In this document: positions 1-7,220 of the stretch, in pieces | Layout: each line of letters opens with the position of its first letter | Position numbering within the stretch: position 1 is the stretch's first letter | From: Chlamydiota bacterium | GTDB taxonomy: Bacteria > Chlamydiota > Chlamydiia > Chlamydiales > Rhabdochlamydiaceae | Direction: 5' to 3' | Assembly: GCA_011065235.1 (NCBI GenBank) | Contig: JAAKFB010000006.1 | Span: 1-16,883, forward strand | DNA: 16,883 bases | The notes under the pieces: generated by a model | The model's input: the letters and a program-made list of their open reading frames with translations, nothing else | Told to the model about the DNA's origin: nothing | Databases searched by the model: none | Translations under genes and position numbers: made by a program

Positions 1-57
1 CCTCTTCACTTTTTTTTCTTGGCCGGAAACGGCTTGAATGACGTACCACTTATGCAT
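1..57 (-). CDS. nusG: Transcription termination/antitermination factor NusG, N-terminal fragment
   Basis: Only the first 19 codons are in the window; they read MHKWYVIQAVSGQEKKVKR. The W-Y-V-x-x-x-x-S-G-x-E pattern is the usual opening of the NusG NGN domain, which binds RNA polymerase and affects pausing, Rho termination and coupling to ribosomes. The ATG at 55-57 is preceded by an AGGA ribosome-binding site about 5 nt upstream. The gene lies 18 nt after the secE stop on the same strand, and secE-nusG is a nearly universal bacterial pair. The identification rests on this short stretch plus context. Confidence 0.9.
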   Translation of the reverse strand, partial: MHKWYVIQAVSGQEKKVKR

Positions 58-75
58 GTATTCCTAACTCTTTTT

Positions 76-333
76 TCACCCGAAGATGAAAAGTAATGTG
101 CGCTTAATCAGCCCTAGAACCCCTTTGATCGCGAGATCCACTACATAGATCCCCATTCCAAAGGCAAATGTCGCGATAATCACGGTTTTTGTTGCTGAGA
201 TCAACTCAGCTTTTGTTGTCCAGCTGACTTTCTTGAGTTCTTCTTTGAGATCACTAATAAAAGTGAATGGATCTTTTCGCTTTTTTTTATCGGAAGATCT
301 CTTCTTTGACTTTGCTTCCATTAATGTACTCAA
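76..333 (-). CDS. secE: Preprotein translocase subunit SecE
   Basis: SecE is the small essential subunit that clamps SecY in the inner-membrane SecYEG translocon. The 85-residue product has a very basic N-terminal tail (residues 7-21), then the conserved amphipathic segment around EELKKVSWTTKAEL (residues 31-44), then one membrane segment at about 48-70. This is the single-span layout typical of most bacteria. The chosen start is a TTG at 331-333, because a GGAG motif sits 5 nt upstream of it. The in-frame ATG at 319-321 is 17 nt from that motif and would give an 81-residue protein. The gene lies between tRNA-Trp and nusG and is probably co-transcribed with tuf. Confidence 0.95.
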   Translation of the reverse strand: MSTLMEAKSKKRSSDKKKRKDPFTFISDLKEELKKVSWTTKAELISATKTVIIATFAFGMGIYVVDLAIKGVLGLIKRTLLFIFG

Positions 334-375
334 GATTGCTCCATAACCTTAAATTCTTTTCTGGGGCCTCTCCCC

Positions 376-390
376 CACTCGAATCGAGTG
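376..390 (-). repeat. Short perfect inverted repeat overlapping the tRNA-Trp 3' end
   Basis: CACTCGA (376-382) and TCGAGTG (384-390) form a perfect 7-bp inverted repeat with one base between. One arm is the 3' strand of the tRNA-Trp acceptor stem; the other lies in the trailer. In the precursor the trailer could compete with the true acceptor pairing. There is no U-run after it, so it is not a standard terminator. Confidence 0.5.
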
Positions 391-457
391 CGGAGGGATT
401 CGAACCCCCGACCTGCGACTTTGGAGATCGCTGCTCTACCAACTAAGCTACACACCC
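385..457 (-). tRNA. tRNA-Trp (CCA anticodon)
   Basis: Read on the minus strand, a full cloverleaf folds. The acceptor strands GGGTGTG and CGCACTC pair with two G-U pairs. The D arm follows, then an anticodon stem GCGAT/GTCGC around the loop CTCCAAA (anticodon CCA), and a T arm with GTTCGAATC. The discriminator base is G and the 3' CCA is not encoded. Its place between tuf and secE is the chlamydial arrangement. Confidence 0.96.
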
Positions 458-508
458 AAAGCAGCTAGGAGTGATAAACTACTAGCTGCACACAAGTTTG
501 CGGTCTAT

Positions 509-1693
509 TTACTCAACAATTTGAGTGACAGTTCCTGCGCCAATCGTACGTCCACCTTCACGAATCGCAAAGCGCATGCCTTCTTCCATCGCAACAGGGC
601 TAAGGAGTTGCCCGGTTAGCTCGACATTATCTCCTGGCATAACCATCTCAGTCCCTTCAGGGAGTGTAACCGTTCCAGTAACGTCTGTGGTGCGGAAGTA
701 AAACTGAGGACGATATCCTGTGAAGAAAGGCTTATGACGGCCCCCTTCTTCTTTTTTCAAGATGTACACAGTTCCCTTAAACTTCGTGTGAGGTTTGCAA
801 GTTCCAGGTGCAGCAAGAACCATTCCACGTTCGATGTCGTTTTTGTCGATACCACGAATGAGAACACCTACGTTCTCACCGGCGCGTCCCTCATCGAGAA
901 GCTTATTGAACATTTCGATTCCAGTTGCAACGGCCTCACGTGTTTCACGGATCCCCACAATCTGAATTTTATCATTCACTTTGAGAATTCCGCGCTCAAT
1001 TCTTCCTGTCGCTACAGTACCGCGACCAGAAATTGAGAAGACGTCCTCAACAGGCATCAAAAATGGTTTGTCGACTTCACGCTTCGGCGTCGGAATTTTC
1101 TCATCTACAACTTTCATGAGTTCTTTAATTTTTTCAGAGTATTCCGCATCGCCTTCTAGTGCTTTTAGGGCAGACCCACGGATAATCGGCGCATCTTTAT
1201 AGCCTTCTTTTTCGAGAAGCTCTGCAAGCTCCATTTCGACGAGTTCAACGAGTTCTTCGTCTCCTTTTCCGATTTGGTCCATTTTGTTGAGGAAGACCAC
1301 AATTGAAGGAACCCCAACCTGACGGGCAAGGAGGATGTGCTCACGCGTTTGAGGCATTGCACCATCAGTTGCTGCTACCACAAGGATAGCTCCATCCATT
1401 TGAGCTGCCCCTGTAATCATATTTTTGACGTAATCGGCGTGTCCCGGACAGTCTACGTGCGCATAATGGCGATTGCCTGTTTCGTACTCAACGTGAGTGG
1501 AGTTAATCGTGATTCCACGAGACTTTTCTTCAGGAGAGTTATCAATCGATGCATAATCACGGAATTTAGCTCCCCCAGTTTCCGCAAGAGTCTTAGTGAT
1601 TGCAGCTGTAAGGGATGTCTTCCCATGGTCAACGTGACCAATTGTCCCGATGTTGACGTGTGGCTTAGTCCGTTGAAATTTTTCCTTAGCCAT
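509..1693 (-). CDS. tuf: Translation elongation factor Tu
   Basis: EF-Tu is the GTPase that delivers aminoacyl-tRNA to the ribosomal A site. The 394-residue product has the usual full length. The P-loop GHVDHGKT is at residues 19-26, the switch I motif RGITI at 59-63, DCPGH at 81-85 and NKMD at 136-139. The two C-terminal beta-barrel domains follow. The ATG at 1691-1693 has a GGAGG site 8 nt upstream. The gene lies between tRNA-Thr upstream and tRNA-Trp downstream, so the tRNAs are probably processed from a shared transcript with infA and secE. Confidence 0.99.
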   Translation of the reverse strand: MAKEKFQRTKPHVNIGTIGHVDHGKTSLTAAITKTLAETGGAKFRDYASIDNSPEEKSRGITINSTHVEYETGNRHYAHVDCPGHADYVKNMITGAAQMDGAILVVAATDGAMPQTREHILLARQVGVPSIVVFLNKMDQIGKGDEELVELVEMELAELLEKEGYKDAPIIRGSALKALEGDAEYSEKIKELMKVVDEKIPTPKREVDKPFLMPVEDVFSISGRGTVATGRIERGILKVNDKIQIVGIRETREAVATGIEMFNKLLDEGRAGENVGVLIRGIDKNDIERGMVLAAPGTCKPHTKFKGTVYILKKEEGGRHKPFFTGYRPQFYFRTTDVTGTVTLPEGTEMVMPGDNVELTGQLLSPVAMEEGMRFAIREGGRTIGAGTVTQIVE

Positions 1694-1740
1694 TATTTAT
1701 TCCTCCGTAGCTTATATCGTTGGCTTTTTTTGCGTTTCTT

Positions 1741-1812
1741 TGCCCAAAATAGGAATTGAACCTACGACCGCTTGCTTACCATGCAAGTGCTCTACCTCTG
1801 AGCTATTTGGGC
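1741..1812 (-). tRNA. tRNA-Thr (GGT anticodon)
   Basis: On the minus strand a canonical 72-nt cloverleaf is present. The acceptor stem GCCCAAA/TTTGGGC is perfect. The anticodon stem CTTGC/GCAAG encloses ATGGTAA, giving anticodon GGT, and the T arm contains GGTTCAATTCC. The discriminator is A and CCA is not encoded. It sits between infA and tuf on the same strand, as in Chlamydiales. Confidence 0.97.
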
Positions 1813-1889
1813 CTGCATGTAAAGCAAGTTTACTTTCCTATTCCAATAAATTTCAATCTTTTTCACTCTCATAGCAACGACAAAGAGTC

Positions 1890-2108
1890 CTATCTTTGGC
1901 GGTAAACGATGCGTGCTTTTGACAAATCATAAGGAGACATTTCCACAGTCACCGTGTCTCCGACAAGCACACGGATATTGCGCATCCGCATTTTTCCACA
2001 AAGATGGGCAAGCACCTCCATGCCGTTTTCAAGCTTTACTTGAAAGGTCATGTTGGGCAAAAGGTCTTCGACAGTTCCGTCAATTTTTATGGTATCTTCT
2101 TTGGGCAT
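1890..2108 (-). CDS. infA: Translation initiation factor IF-1
   Basis: IF-1 binds the 30S A site during initiation. The 72-residue product is the exact usual size and is a single OB fold, with the recognisable segments GTVEDLLPNMTFQVKLENG, GKMRMRNIRVLVGD and SPYDLSKARIVYR. The ATG is at 2106-2108. No strong Shine-Dalgarno lies upstream and the leader from the predicted promoter is only about 20 nt. The gene is first in a minus-strand unit with tRNA-Thr, tuf, tRNA-Trp, secE and nusG. Confidence 0.98.
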   Translation of the reverse strand: MPKEDTIKIDGTVEDLLPNMTFQVKLENGMEVLAHLCGKMRMRNIRVLVGDTVTVEMSPYDLSKARIVYRQR

Positions 2109-2134
2109 AGCTATAAGAGTAGTAAAGTAAGGTA

Positions 2135-2163
2135 ATTACACACTTTTCTTCAGATTAAGTCAA
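2135..2163 (-). promoter_or_regulatory. Predicted sigma70-type promoter for infA-tuf-secE operon
   Basis: On the minus strand a TTGACT -35 box (2163-2158) is followed by a 17-nt spacer and a TGTAAT -10 box (2140-2135). The predicted start is near 2128, about 20 nt before the infA ATG. It lies back to back with the sufE promoter; the two -35 boxes are 9 bp apart. Confidence 0.65.
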
Positions 2164-2172
2164 GGCCTGACT

Positions 2173-2201
2173 TTGACTTTGCTCGACTTTTTTCATATAC
2201 T
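2173..2201 (+). promoter_or_regulatory. Predicted sigma70-type promoter for sufE
   Basis: TTGACT (2173-2178), a 17-nt spacer and TATACT (2196-2201) form a near-consensus promoter. The expected transcription start, 6-8 nt after the -10 box, is 2207-2209, which coincides with the sufE ATG at 2209. The mRNA would then be leaderless or nearly so. An in-frame TTG at 2173 is the -35 box, not a start codon. Confidence 0.7.
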
Positions 2202-2208
2202 CGATAGC

Positions 2209-2622
2209 ATGGACCATTTTTTAGCTGTGAAAGAGTTATTTCAAGGGTGTGATACCCCCGAAAAAAAATACCAAAAAATCATTGAATGCGGTCGCTCACT
2301 CCCCTCTATGCCCCCCGATCTCAAAATTCCAGAAAACATTGTCAGCGGATGTCAAAGTATTGTTTACCTCCACTGTCAGATGCTCGAAGGTAAACTTTTT
2401 TTTACAGCAGCAAGCGACGCTCTGATCTCCTCTGGACTCGCCGCCCTTCTCCTCAAAGCTTACAATGGACATCCCCCCGAATTCCTCCTAAAAAACAAGC
2501 CGACTTTCTTAAATGAGCTCCAGATCAATACCTCCCTCTCTCCCGGGCGCTCAAATGGCCTTGCCAGCATGTTTTTGCGCATGCAAAAAAATGCTCTCAA
2601 TTTTTTAGTGCCTATTTCATAA
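2209..2622 (+). CDS. sufE: Fe-S cluster assembly sulfur acceptor SufE
   Basis: SufE accepts persulfide sulfur from the cysteine desulfurase SufS and passes it to the SufBCD scaffold. The 137-residue product contains the active-site context SGCQS with the acceptor Cys at residue 48, the SDALISSGLAALLL helix, and the C-terminal LSPGRSNGLASMF segment, matching the family throughout (usual size about 140). ATG 2209 is chosen over the upstream in-frame TTG because that TTG is part of the promoter. No Shine-Dalgarno is visible, in keeping with a leaderless mRNA. The gene stands alone here: its suf partners are not nearby. Confidence 0.93.
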   Translation: MDHFLAVKELFQGCDTPEKKYQKIIECGRSLPSMPPDLKIPENIVSGCQSIVYLHCQMLEGKLFFTAASDALISSGLAALLLKAYNGHPPEFLLKNKPTFLNELQINTSLSPGRSNGLASMFLRMQKNALNFLVPIS

Positions 2623-2625
2623 TTT

Positions 2626-2661
2626 CCTCCGTTTTGGTATACTATTTGTTCACAACGGAGG
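2626..2661 (+). promoter_or_regulatory. Extended -10 promoter inside an inverted repeat that covers the Shine-Dalgarno
   Basis: TATACT (2638-2643) is preceded by TG plus one base, an extended -10 promoter; the -35 region is poor. It lies between CCTCCGTT (2626-2633) and AACGGAGG (2654-2661), an exact 8-bp inverted repeat with a 20-nt loop. The right arm contains the GGAGG ribosome-binding site of the gene at 2668. Only transcripts reading through from sufE contain both arms. Confidence 0.55.
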
Positions 2662-2667
2662 TTTCCT

Positions 2668-3540
2668 ATGGCCACAATGGCAATCAATCCCCTTATCACT
2701 TATGACCCCATCACGAGCCAAACGAGCAATTCTCGTTGGAGCAAGGCTTGGACCCTTGCCGCTCTGACAACAGCTGTTGCTTTTACAGCCCTTGCCGTCG
2801 CAGCGATCCTTGTAACCACAGCCTATTGGCCCATTCATCTCCCCATCGTTTCGATCATTTTCGTTACAGCCGGCCTCCCCACCTCCTTCAGTATGTTCAA
2901 ATCGCTGTGGGATAAGTCTCAAGCGTGTTTTGACAACGCTAAAGTCGATTCTGATCTCATCTCCCAAATGAATACGAACAAGAAGGCCAACAAGCCCGAT
3001 ATCTCTCTACAACTCCAAAATCTCCACGTCAAACCAGGCATAAAAGCGAGCCGATTAGAGCCCATACTTGCTCGCTATCATTATTTCAAAAACCTTCAAA
3101 AAGAAGGTGCCGAAAAAGCAAATAAAATCTTCACCGATGCTCTTGTAAAAGTAAGGGTTGGCGAGCACATCCATGAAATCGACCCAAAAAAATACACCAT
3201 TGACCAAGTCAATTTTTCTAAACCAACAGAAATCGCTCTTTTCCGCGCTCTCCAAATCAGACGCGAAGAAGGGCAAGATCTCCGTCGATCGGCTGCTATC
3301 TTCAACCTCAAAGCCGCCTATCTACTAAAAGTGATGGAGAGCCCCTACGACCAGCGCAAACTTGCTAAGTATTACGAGCTTGTCGAAGCGCCCTATCCAG
3401 AGGCTCTCATCTCACAAGATGCTGGAGACAAATCGACGCAAGTCTTAGTGAAAGCACCCAAAAAGAATTACACCACACAGGATCTTCTCAACAAAGAAGC
3501 GTCCGCACTTTCTAAAGAGATCTTTGGCCTTGGAGAATAA
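2668..3540 (+). CDS. Putative Inc-like bilobed membrane protein, paralog 1
   Basis: I do not recognise a named family. The 290-residue product has a short polar N-terminus and then two hydrophobic segments (about 29-50 and 55-75) separated by a short turn, followed by a long cytosolic-type helical region. This bilobed hydrophobic pattern is the hallmark of chlamydial inclusion membrane (Inc) proteins, which are type III secreted; that role is inferred. It shares landmarks with the next two genes: an ILARY motif near the middle, an A(Y/F)LLK motif at about 210, and an acidic LNxxxxxLxxEIF C-terminus. The ATG at 2668 has GGAGG 6 nt upstream. It is the most divergent of the three paralogs. Confidence 0.75.
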   Translation: MATMAINPLITYDPITSQTSNSRWSKAWTLAALTTAVAFTALAVAAILVTTAYWPIHLPIVSIIFVTAGLPTSFSMFKSLWDKSQACFDNAKVDSDLISQMNTNKKANKPDISLQLQNLHVKPGIKASRLEPILARYHYFKNLQKEGAEKANKIFTDALVKVRVGEHIHEIDPKKYTIDQVNFSKPTEIALFRALQIRREEGQDLRRSAAIFNLKAAYLLKVMESPYDQRKLAKYYELVEAPYPEALISQDAGDKSTQVLVKAPKKNYTTQDLLNKEASALSKEIFGLGE

Positions 3541-3588
3541 AGTTATATTCAGCTAAACTGTTGTTGCAATTTTTTTAGGAGGTTAGCC
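3541..3588 (+). repeat. Duplicated 48-nt leader, copy 1
   Basis: The 48 bases between the stop of paralog 1 and the start of paralog 2 recur at 4492-4539 with only three differences. The leader contains a seven-T run and an AGGAGG ribosome-binding site 6 nt before the ATG. The shared sequence extends back into the last codons of the preceding gene (GGCCTTGGAG). Confidence 0.85.
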
Positions 3589-4491
3589 ATGAGTGCTGTT
3601 GCATCTGATAACAAAAACGTTTTTGCCCAGGACACACATCGTCCACACAAGCTTTTCACCTATAACCCAAAAACGGAAGTATCTCTAAACACCAAATGGA
3701 ACCGCATTTGGAAAGTGGCAGAGATCGCTGGCTCTGTTGCCATTGTCGCTTTTGGATTACTCGCGATTCATTTCACTGCTGTTCACTATGCGATAATTTC
3801 TATTGTCACATTCAGTGGTATCTTTCTTGGCGTCATACTATTCGACAAGACGTCACCCAAGGTGAACAATTACGCTTCACAAGCGAAATTTGCAAGTCAG
3901 ATGCTTGAGAAAATGAATGGTAAAAGAGACGATTCATACTGGAGTCAACTGTTAAAACGGCTCAACTTCAGCTCTGATGAATTAGATAACATCAAAAATC
4001 CGGAAAAAAACCGCCTTCCTATTTTGGCGCGTTATGATATTTTATACGATAGTGAAGCTCGATTACAAAAAACCATAGATGAGAAAAATAAAGAAAATAC
4101 AAAAACACTTGAAGCGCTTAAACAAATTCCATTCATGACACACCCGCATCAAGTGATTTTTTCAGGTTGCGCAAAGAACTCGATGGATGTGGAAGAACTA
4201 AAAGAAAGCCTCGCTCATCTTAGACTTGAGCAAGCTTTCCTTTTGAAAATCATGATCGATTGCGAAGGAAAACCAGACTACTCTGACTACTTTTTACAGT
4301 CTAAAAAAGATTTCAGTACAACATACCTTGGAAGAAATCTTCCACAAGATCAGATATTCTTACTAACACAGGAAAAACGATTCACAGTAGAAGACATTCT
4401 CAACACACCGATTCGTACTCTCGCAGAGGAGATCTTTGAGCTCCCTAAATTTGAACTCCCTAAAAAGGGATTCTTTGGCCTTGGAGGATAA
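3589..4491 (+). CDS. Putative Inc-like bilobed membrane protein, paralog 2
   Basis: This 300-residue product is closely related to the next gene: about the first 69 residues differ at only four positions. Two hydrophobic segments (about 43-61 and 64-86) are separated by a very short turn, the bilobed pattern of chlamydial Inc proteins. The remainder is charged and helical, with ILARYD near 140 and an AFLLKIM motif near 220. The C-terminus has FTVEDILNTPIRTLAEEIFE and a short duplicated FELPK before GFFGLGG. ATG 3589 follows AGGAGG by 6 nt. The function is inferred only from architecture and lineage. It could instead be a general inner-membrane protein, since no secretion signal can be read by eye. 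Confidence 0.8.
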   Translation: MSAVASDNKNVFAQDTHRPHKLFTYNPKTEVSLNTKWNRIWKVAEIAGSVAIVAFGLLAIHFTAVHYAIISIVTFSGIFLGVILFDKTSPKVNNYASQAKFASQMLEKMNGKRDDSYWSQLLKRLNFSSDELDNIKNPEKNRLPILARYDILYDSEARLQKTIDEKNKENTKTLEALKQIPFMTHPHQVIFSGCAKNSMDVEELKESLAHLRLEQAFLLKIMIDCEGKPDYSDYFLQSKKDFSTTYLGRNLPQDQIFLLTQEKRFTVEDILNTPIRTLAEEIFELPKFELPKKGFFGLGG

Positions 4492-4539
4492 AGTTGTATT
4501 CAGCTAGACTGGTGTTGCAATTTTTTTAGGAGGTTAGCC
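4492..4539 (+). repeat. Duplicated 48-nt leader, copy 2
   Basis: This is the second copy of the leader described at 3541-3588, with 45 of 48 positions identical. The ribosome-binding site and T-run are unchanged. It marks the junction of a duplication unit of 951 bp, measured start codon to start codon. Confidence 0.85.
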
Positions 4540-5481
4540 ATGAGTGCTGTTGCATTTGATAACAAGAACGTTTTTGCCCAGGACACACATCGTCTACATA
4601 AGCTTTTCACCTATAATCCAAAAACGGAAATATCTCTAAACACCAAATGGAACCGCATTTGGAAAGTAGCAGAGACTGCTGGTTCTGTTGCCATTGTCGC
4701 TTTTGGATTGCTCGCGATTCATTTTACTGCTGTTCACTATGCTGTGACTACCATTGCCACGCTCGGTGTTACCCTTCTTGGTATCGTACTATTTGTTGCA
4801 CTATCCTACAAGACGGGAGCTAAGTCTAAAGCTTACGCTGCTCAAGCAAAATTGGCCAGCCAGATCCTTGAGAAAATGAATAATAAAAGGGACGATACAT
4901 ACTGGAATTCATTGCAAAAGAAGCTCGGGCTCAGCTCTAACGAATTATGGAGCATAAAAAAACCCGAAGAGAGTTCTGGCGAACTAGGTATCATAGCAAA
5001 GCCAGATGAAAATCGTCTTTCTCTTTTGGCGCGTTATGATCTTTTAAACGATCTTGAAGCTGATTTAAAAAAACAGATTGCTGCACAAAACGTAAAAAAG
5101 ACAGAAAAAATTGAACCCCTTAAAAAACATCCGATCAACAGCCCTCAATATCAAAGGGTTTTTAAAGAGTTTTTATCATCCTGTCTTACATTGGAAAAGC
5201 TAAATGAAAACATCGCTACTTGCAGACTTAAGCAAGCATTCCTTTTGAAACTCATGATCGATTGCGATGGAAAAACGTCCTACTCTGACTATTTTTCTCA
5301 GTCCAAAATCGATTTCGTAAGAAGATTTGCTGGCAACTATCTTCCACAAGCTCAGGACTTCTTAGTGACTCCTGAGGGAAAACGATTCACAGTAGAAGAC
5401 ATTCACAACACACCGATTCGTACCCTCGCAGAGAAGATCTTTGAACTCCCTATCCCTAAAAAGAAGGGATTCTTCGGCTAA
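4540..5481 (+). CDS. Putative Inc-like bilobed membrane protein, paralog 3
   Basis: This 313-residue tandem copy of the preceding gene has the same nearly unchanged N-terminus and two hydrophobic segments (about 42-62 and 64-88). The middle is diverged and contains an extra stretch around residues 145-160 (SSGELGIIAK) absent from paralog 2. The C-terminal FTVEDIHNTPIRTLAEKIFELP is conserved, but the tail ends at KKGFFG, three residues short of paralog 2, where a small deletion created an earlier stop. The gene converges on the minus-strand HEAT-repeat gene with only 5 nt between the stops and no visible terminator. The Inc assignment is inferred. Confidence 0.8.
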   Translation: MSAVAFDNKNVFAQDTHRLHKLFTYNPKTEISLNTKWNRIWKVAETAGSVAIVAFGLLAIHFTAVHYAVTTIATLGVTLLGIVLFVALSYKTGAKSKAYAAQAKLASQILEKMNNKRDDTYWNSLQKKLGLSSNELWSIKKPEESSGELGIIAKPDENRLSLLARYDLLNDLEADLKKQIAAQNVKKTEKIEPLKKHPINSPQYQRVFKEFLSSCLTLEKLNENIATCRLKQAFLLKLMIDCDGKTSYSDYFSQSKIDFVRRFAGNYLPQAQDFLVTPEGKRFTVEDIHNTPIRTLAEKIFELPIPKKKGFFG

Positions 5482-5486
5482 GGTCT

Positions 5487-7220
5487 CTAATGGTATAAAC
5501 ACTGAATGATGGCTGTTGCGGCAATGACGCGCAGAACTTGGAAGGGCTCATTGAGCCTTTCCAGCAAAAATTCAATCGCTGTGGGGTCTCCCACTTTTGC
5601 AATCGCCTCTAAAATATGAACCTTGAGTTCCCGGTTCACATTCGGGTATGCCGCTTTGAGGACATCGACAGCTGCCCTGTCTCCTCCAAAGAGAGCCAAG
5701 ATCAGCGCTGCCTGCAGCCGCACTTTTTCATCCGAGTCTTTGAGAAGAGCCCGGACAATGTCAAGTGCCTCGTTATCTCCCTCTTGTAGTAGCGTCGCAG
5801 CAGCAGCGCCTACAGCACCCCAGGTATGCGTTTGCAAATACCCTTTCACCGTTTCTTCCGCCCTTGGGTATTTGAGGATGCATAACACCTGCAGGAGTTC
5901 TATGCGGGTGAGCTGATCGACCACCTGTGGATAATTCGGAATTTGCGGTGTGTGGCCTATTTTTGAAGGAGCAAGCGAGCGAAAAAGAGGATTTAACGTG
6001 GTATCCCACATCCATCTTTCCGACATCGAGAGGTGTCTGTCGAGCACGCGGCAGGCAAGATCAACGACCTCTCGTTGCCCAATCAATCCCAAAGCCAATG
6101 TGATTTGTACGTAGGGGTCGTCGCTTCTTTTGAGCATCCTTTTGGACAGAGCCACTCCTTTCTTCCCACTGATCGCAAGTGCGCCTGCAGCTAAACGGGC
6201 ATATTTGACATCTTTTCTTAGGAGCCACTTCTTTAGCGTCCGCTGTCCTCTCTTATCTCCTTGCAAGAGAGCCAGCCATCCCGCTGTGATCGCCACTTCT
6301 GGAACGTGGTCATGCATGAGGCGAGTGATACTTTCGTTCTGCATCAACGGCTTGTCGTCAATTTTAGTAATCCGCATGAGGGCGAGGGTATTGAGCGCTG
6401 ACATCCGGACGCTCGGATGAGCATCTTGCAAAAGGGGCACTAGCATTCCAATTTTATCGGTCAGATTCAGATGGGAAATGATCTGAGAGGCAAGCTCGCG
6501 AAGGCCCGCGCGATTGCTCCGTACGAGATTTGCGAGTTCTTTATCTCCGACCGATTCATACATATTGACGTAAGAGACAATGGCCACCACTTTTTCCTCG
6601 GCGAGTGTCTCTGGGTTGCCAATGATTTTAAGGAGTTGCTCTTTTGTCCCTGCCATCCTGAGTTGTCCAGAAGCTTTGATGAGCTCTAAGCGGACCTGCC
6701 ACACTTTTTCCTCTTTTAAGAGACGAGCAATTTCCTCTTGCAAGGGCAAATCTCCATAAGCTGCTGCCAAATTGACTGCAAGGGCGCGCAGCATTGAATT
6801 ACTTCCACGCAGTGCTTCCAAAATGAGGGGGATGGCTTTCGCATCTCGGGTCATTGAAGCGCCGAGAAGGGAATTGACTTGAATAACCAACTGATTCGAG
6901 GTCTCACCCTTGTTGAGAACGCCCCATGCGAGCATCTCAAGCGCGGTTCGATCATGCAGCAAGTCTTCATGCTCTGCTGTGAGTTTTTTCCATTCTTCCA
7001 AGGCTTCGATTTCTTTACCCGCATGGCAAAGGGCTTTGATGAAGGCAAGGCGCAAATTTTTAGAATCGGGATAGGTTTTGAGGTGGATTTTCGCCTCTTC
7101 AATGGCCGATTGGGAATCGTCAATGAGCAAATGGGTATAAATCCTCTTAGCAGCTTCTTGATGCTCGAGGGCAAATGCAGATTGAAATAGGATGAGTATA
7201 CTCAGGCCAAATCGTCTGAT
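5487..7220 (-). CDS. Exported HEAT-repeat protein (CT384-like)
   Basis: The product is built of tandem helical HEAT / PBS-lyase-type repeats of about 30 residues over most of its length, a scaffold for protein binding. The first canonical start is a TTG at 7130, giving 547 residues. The frame stays open upstream and encodes a convincing signal peptide, RRFGLSILILFQSAFA, ending in an A-x-A cleavage site. That region has no ATG, GTG or TTG. An ATC at 7218-7220 follows a GGAGG by 9 nt, and a CTG lies at 7203-7205. I therefore place the start at ATC 7220 (577 residues), overlapping the end of the HIT gene. The order next to HIT and MYG1 matches my memory of CT384-CT386. The repeats are clear; the start is an inference. 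Confidence 0.8.
   Translation of the reverse strand: MRRFGLSILILFQSAFALEHQEAAKRIYTHLLIDDSQSAIEEAKIHLKTYPDSKNLRLAFIKALCHAGKEIEALEEWKKLTAEHEDLLHDRTALEMLAWGVLNKGETSNQLVIQVNSLLGASMTRDAKAIPLILEALRGSNSMLRALAVNLAAAYGDLPLQEEIARLLKEEKVWQVRLELIKASGQLRMAGTKEQLLKIIGNPETLAEEKVVAIVSYVNMYESVGDKELANLVRSNRAGLRELASQIISHLNLTDKIGMLVPLLQDAHPSVRMSALNTLALMRITKIDDKPLMQNESITRLMHDHVPEVAITAGWLALLQGDKRGQRTLKKWLLRKDVKYARLAAGALAISGKKGVALSKRMLKRSDDPYVQITLALGLIGQREVVDLACRVLDRHLSMSERWMWDTTLNPLFRSLAPSKIGHTPQIPNYPQVVDQLTRIELLQVLCILKYPRAEETVKGYLQTHTWGAVGAAAATLLQEGDNEALDIVRALLKDSDEKVRLQAALILALFGGDRAAVDVLKAAYPNVNRELKVHILEAIAKVGDPTAIEFLLERLNEPFQVLRVIAATAIIQCLYH

Noticed and set aside
1337..1759. 140-codon plus-strand reading frame
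   Set aside because: It is antisense to tuf and part of tRNA-Thr.
3541..3588. Terminator in the duplicated leader (T-run)
   Set aside because: No stable stem precedes the T-run, and the ribosome-binding site follows at once.
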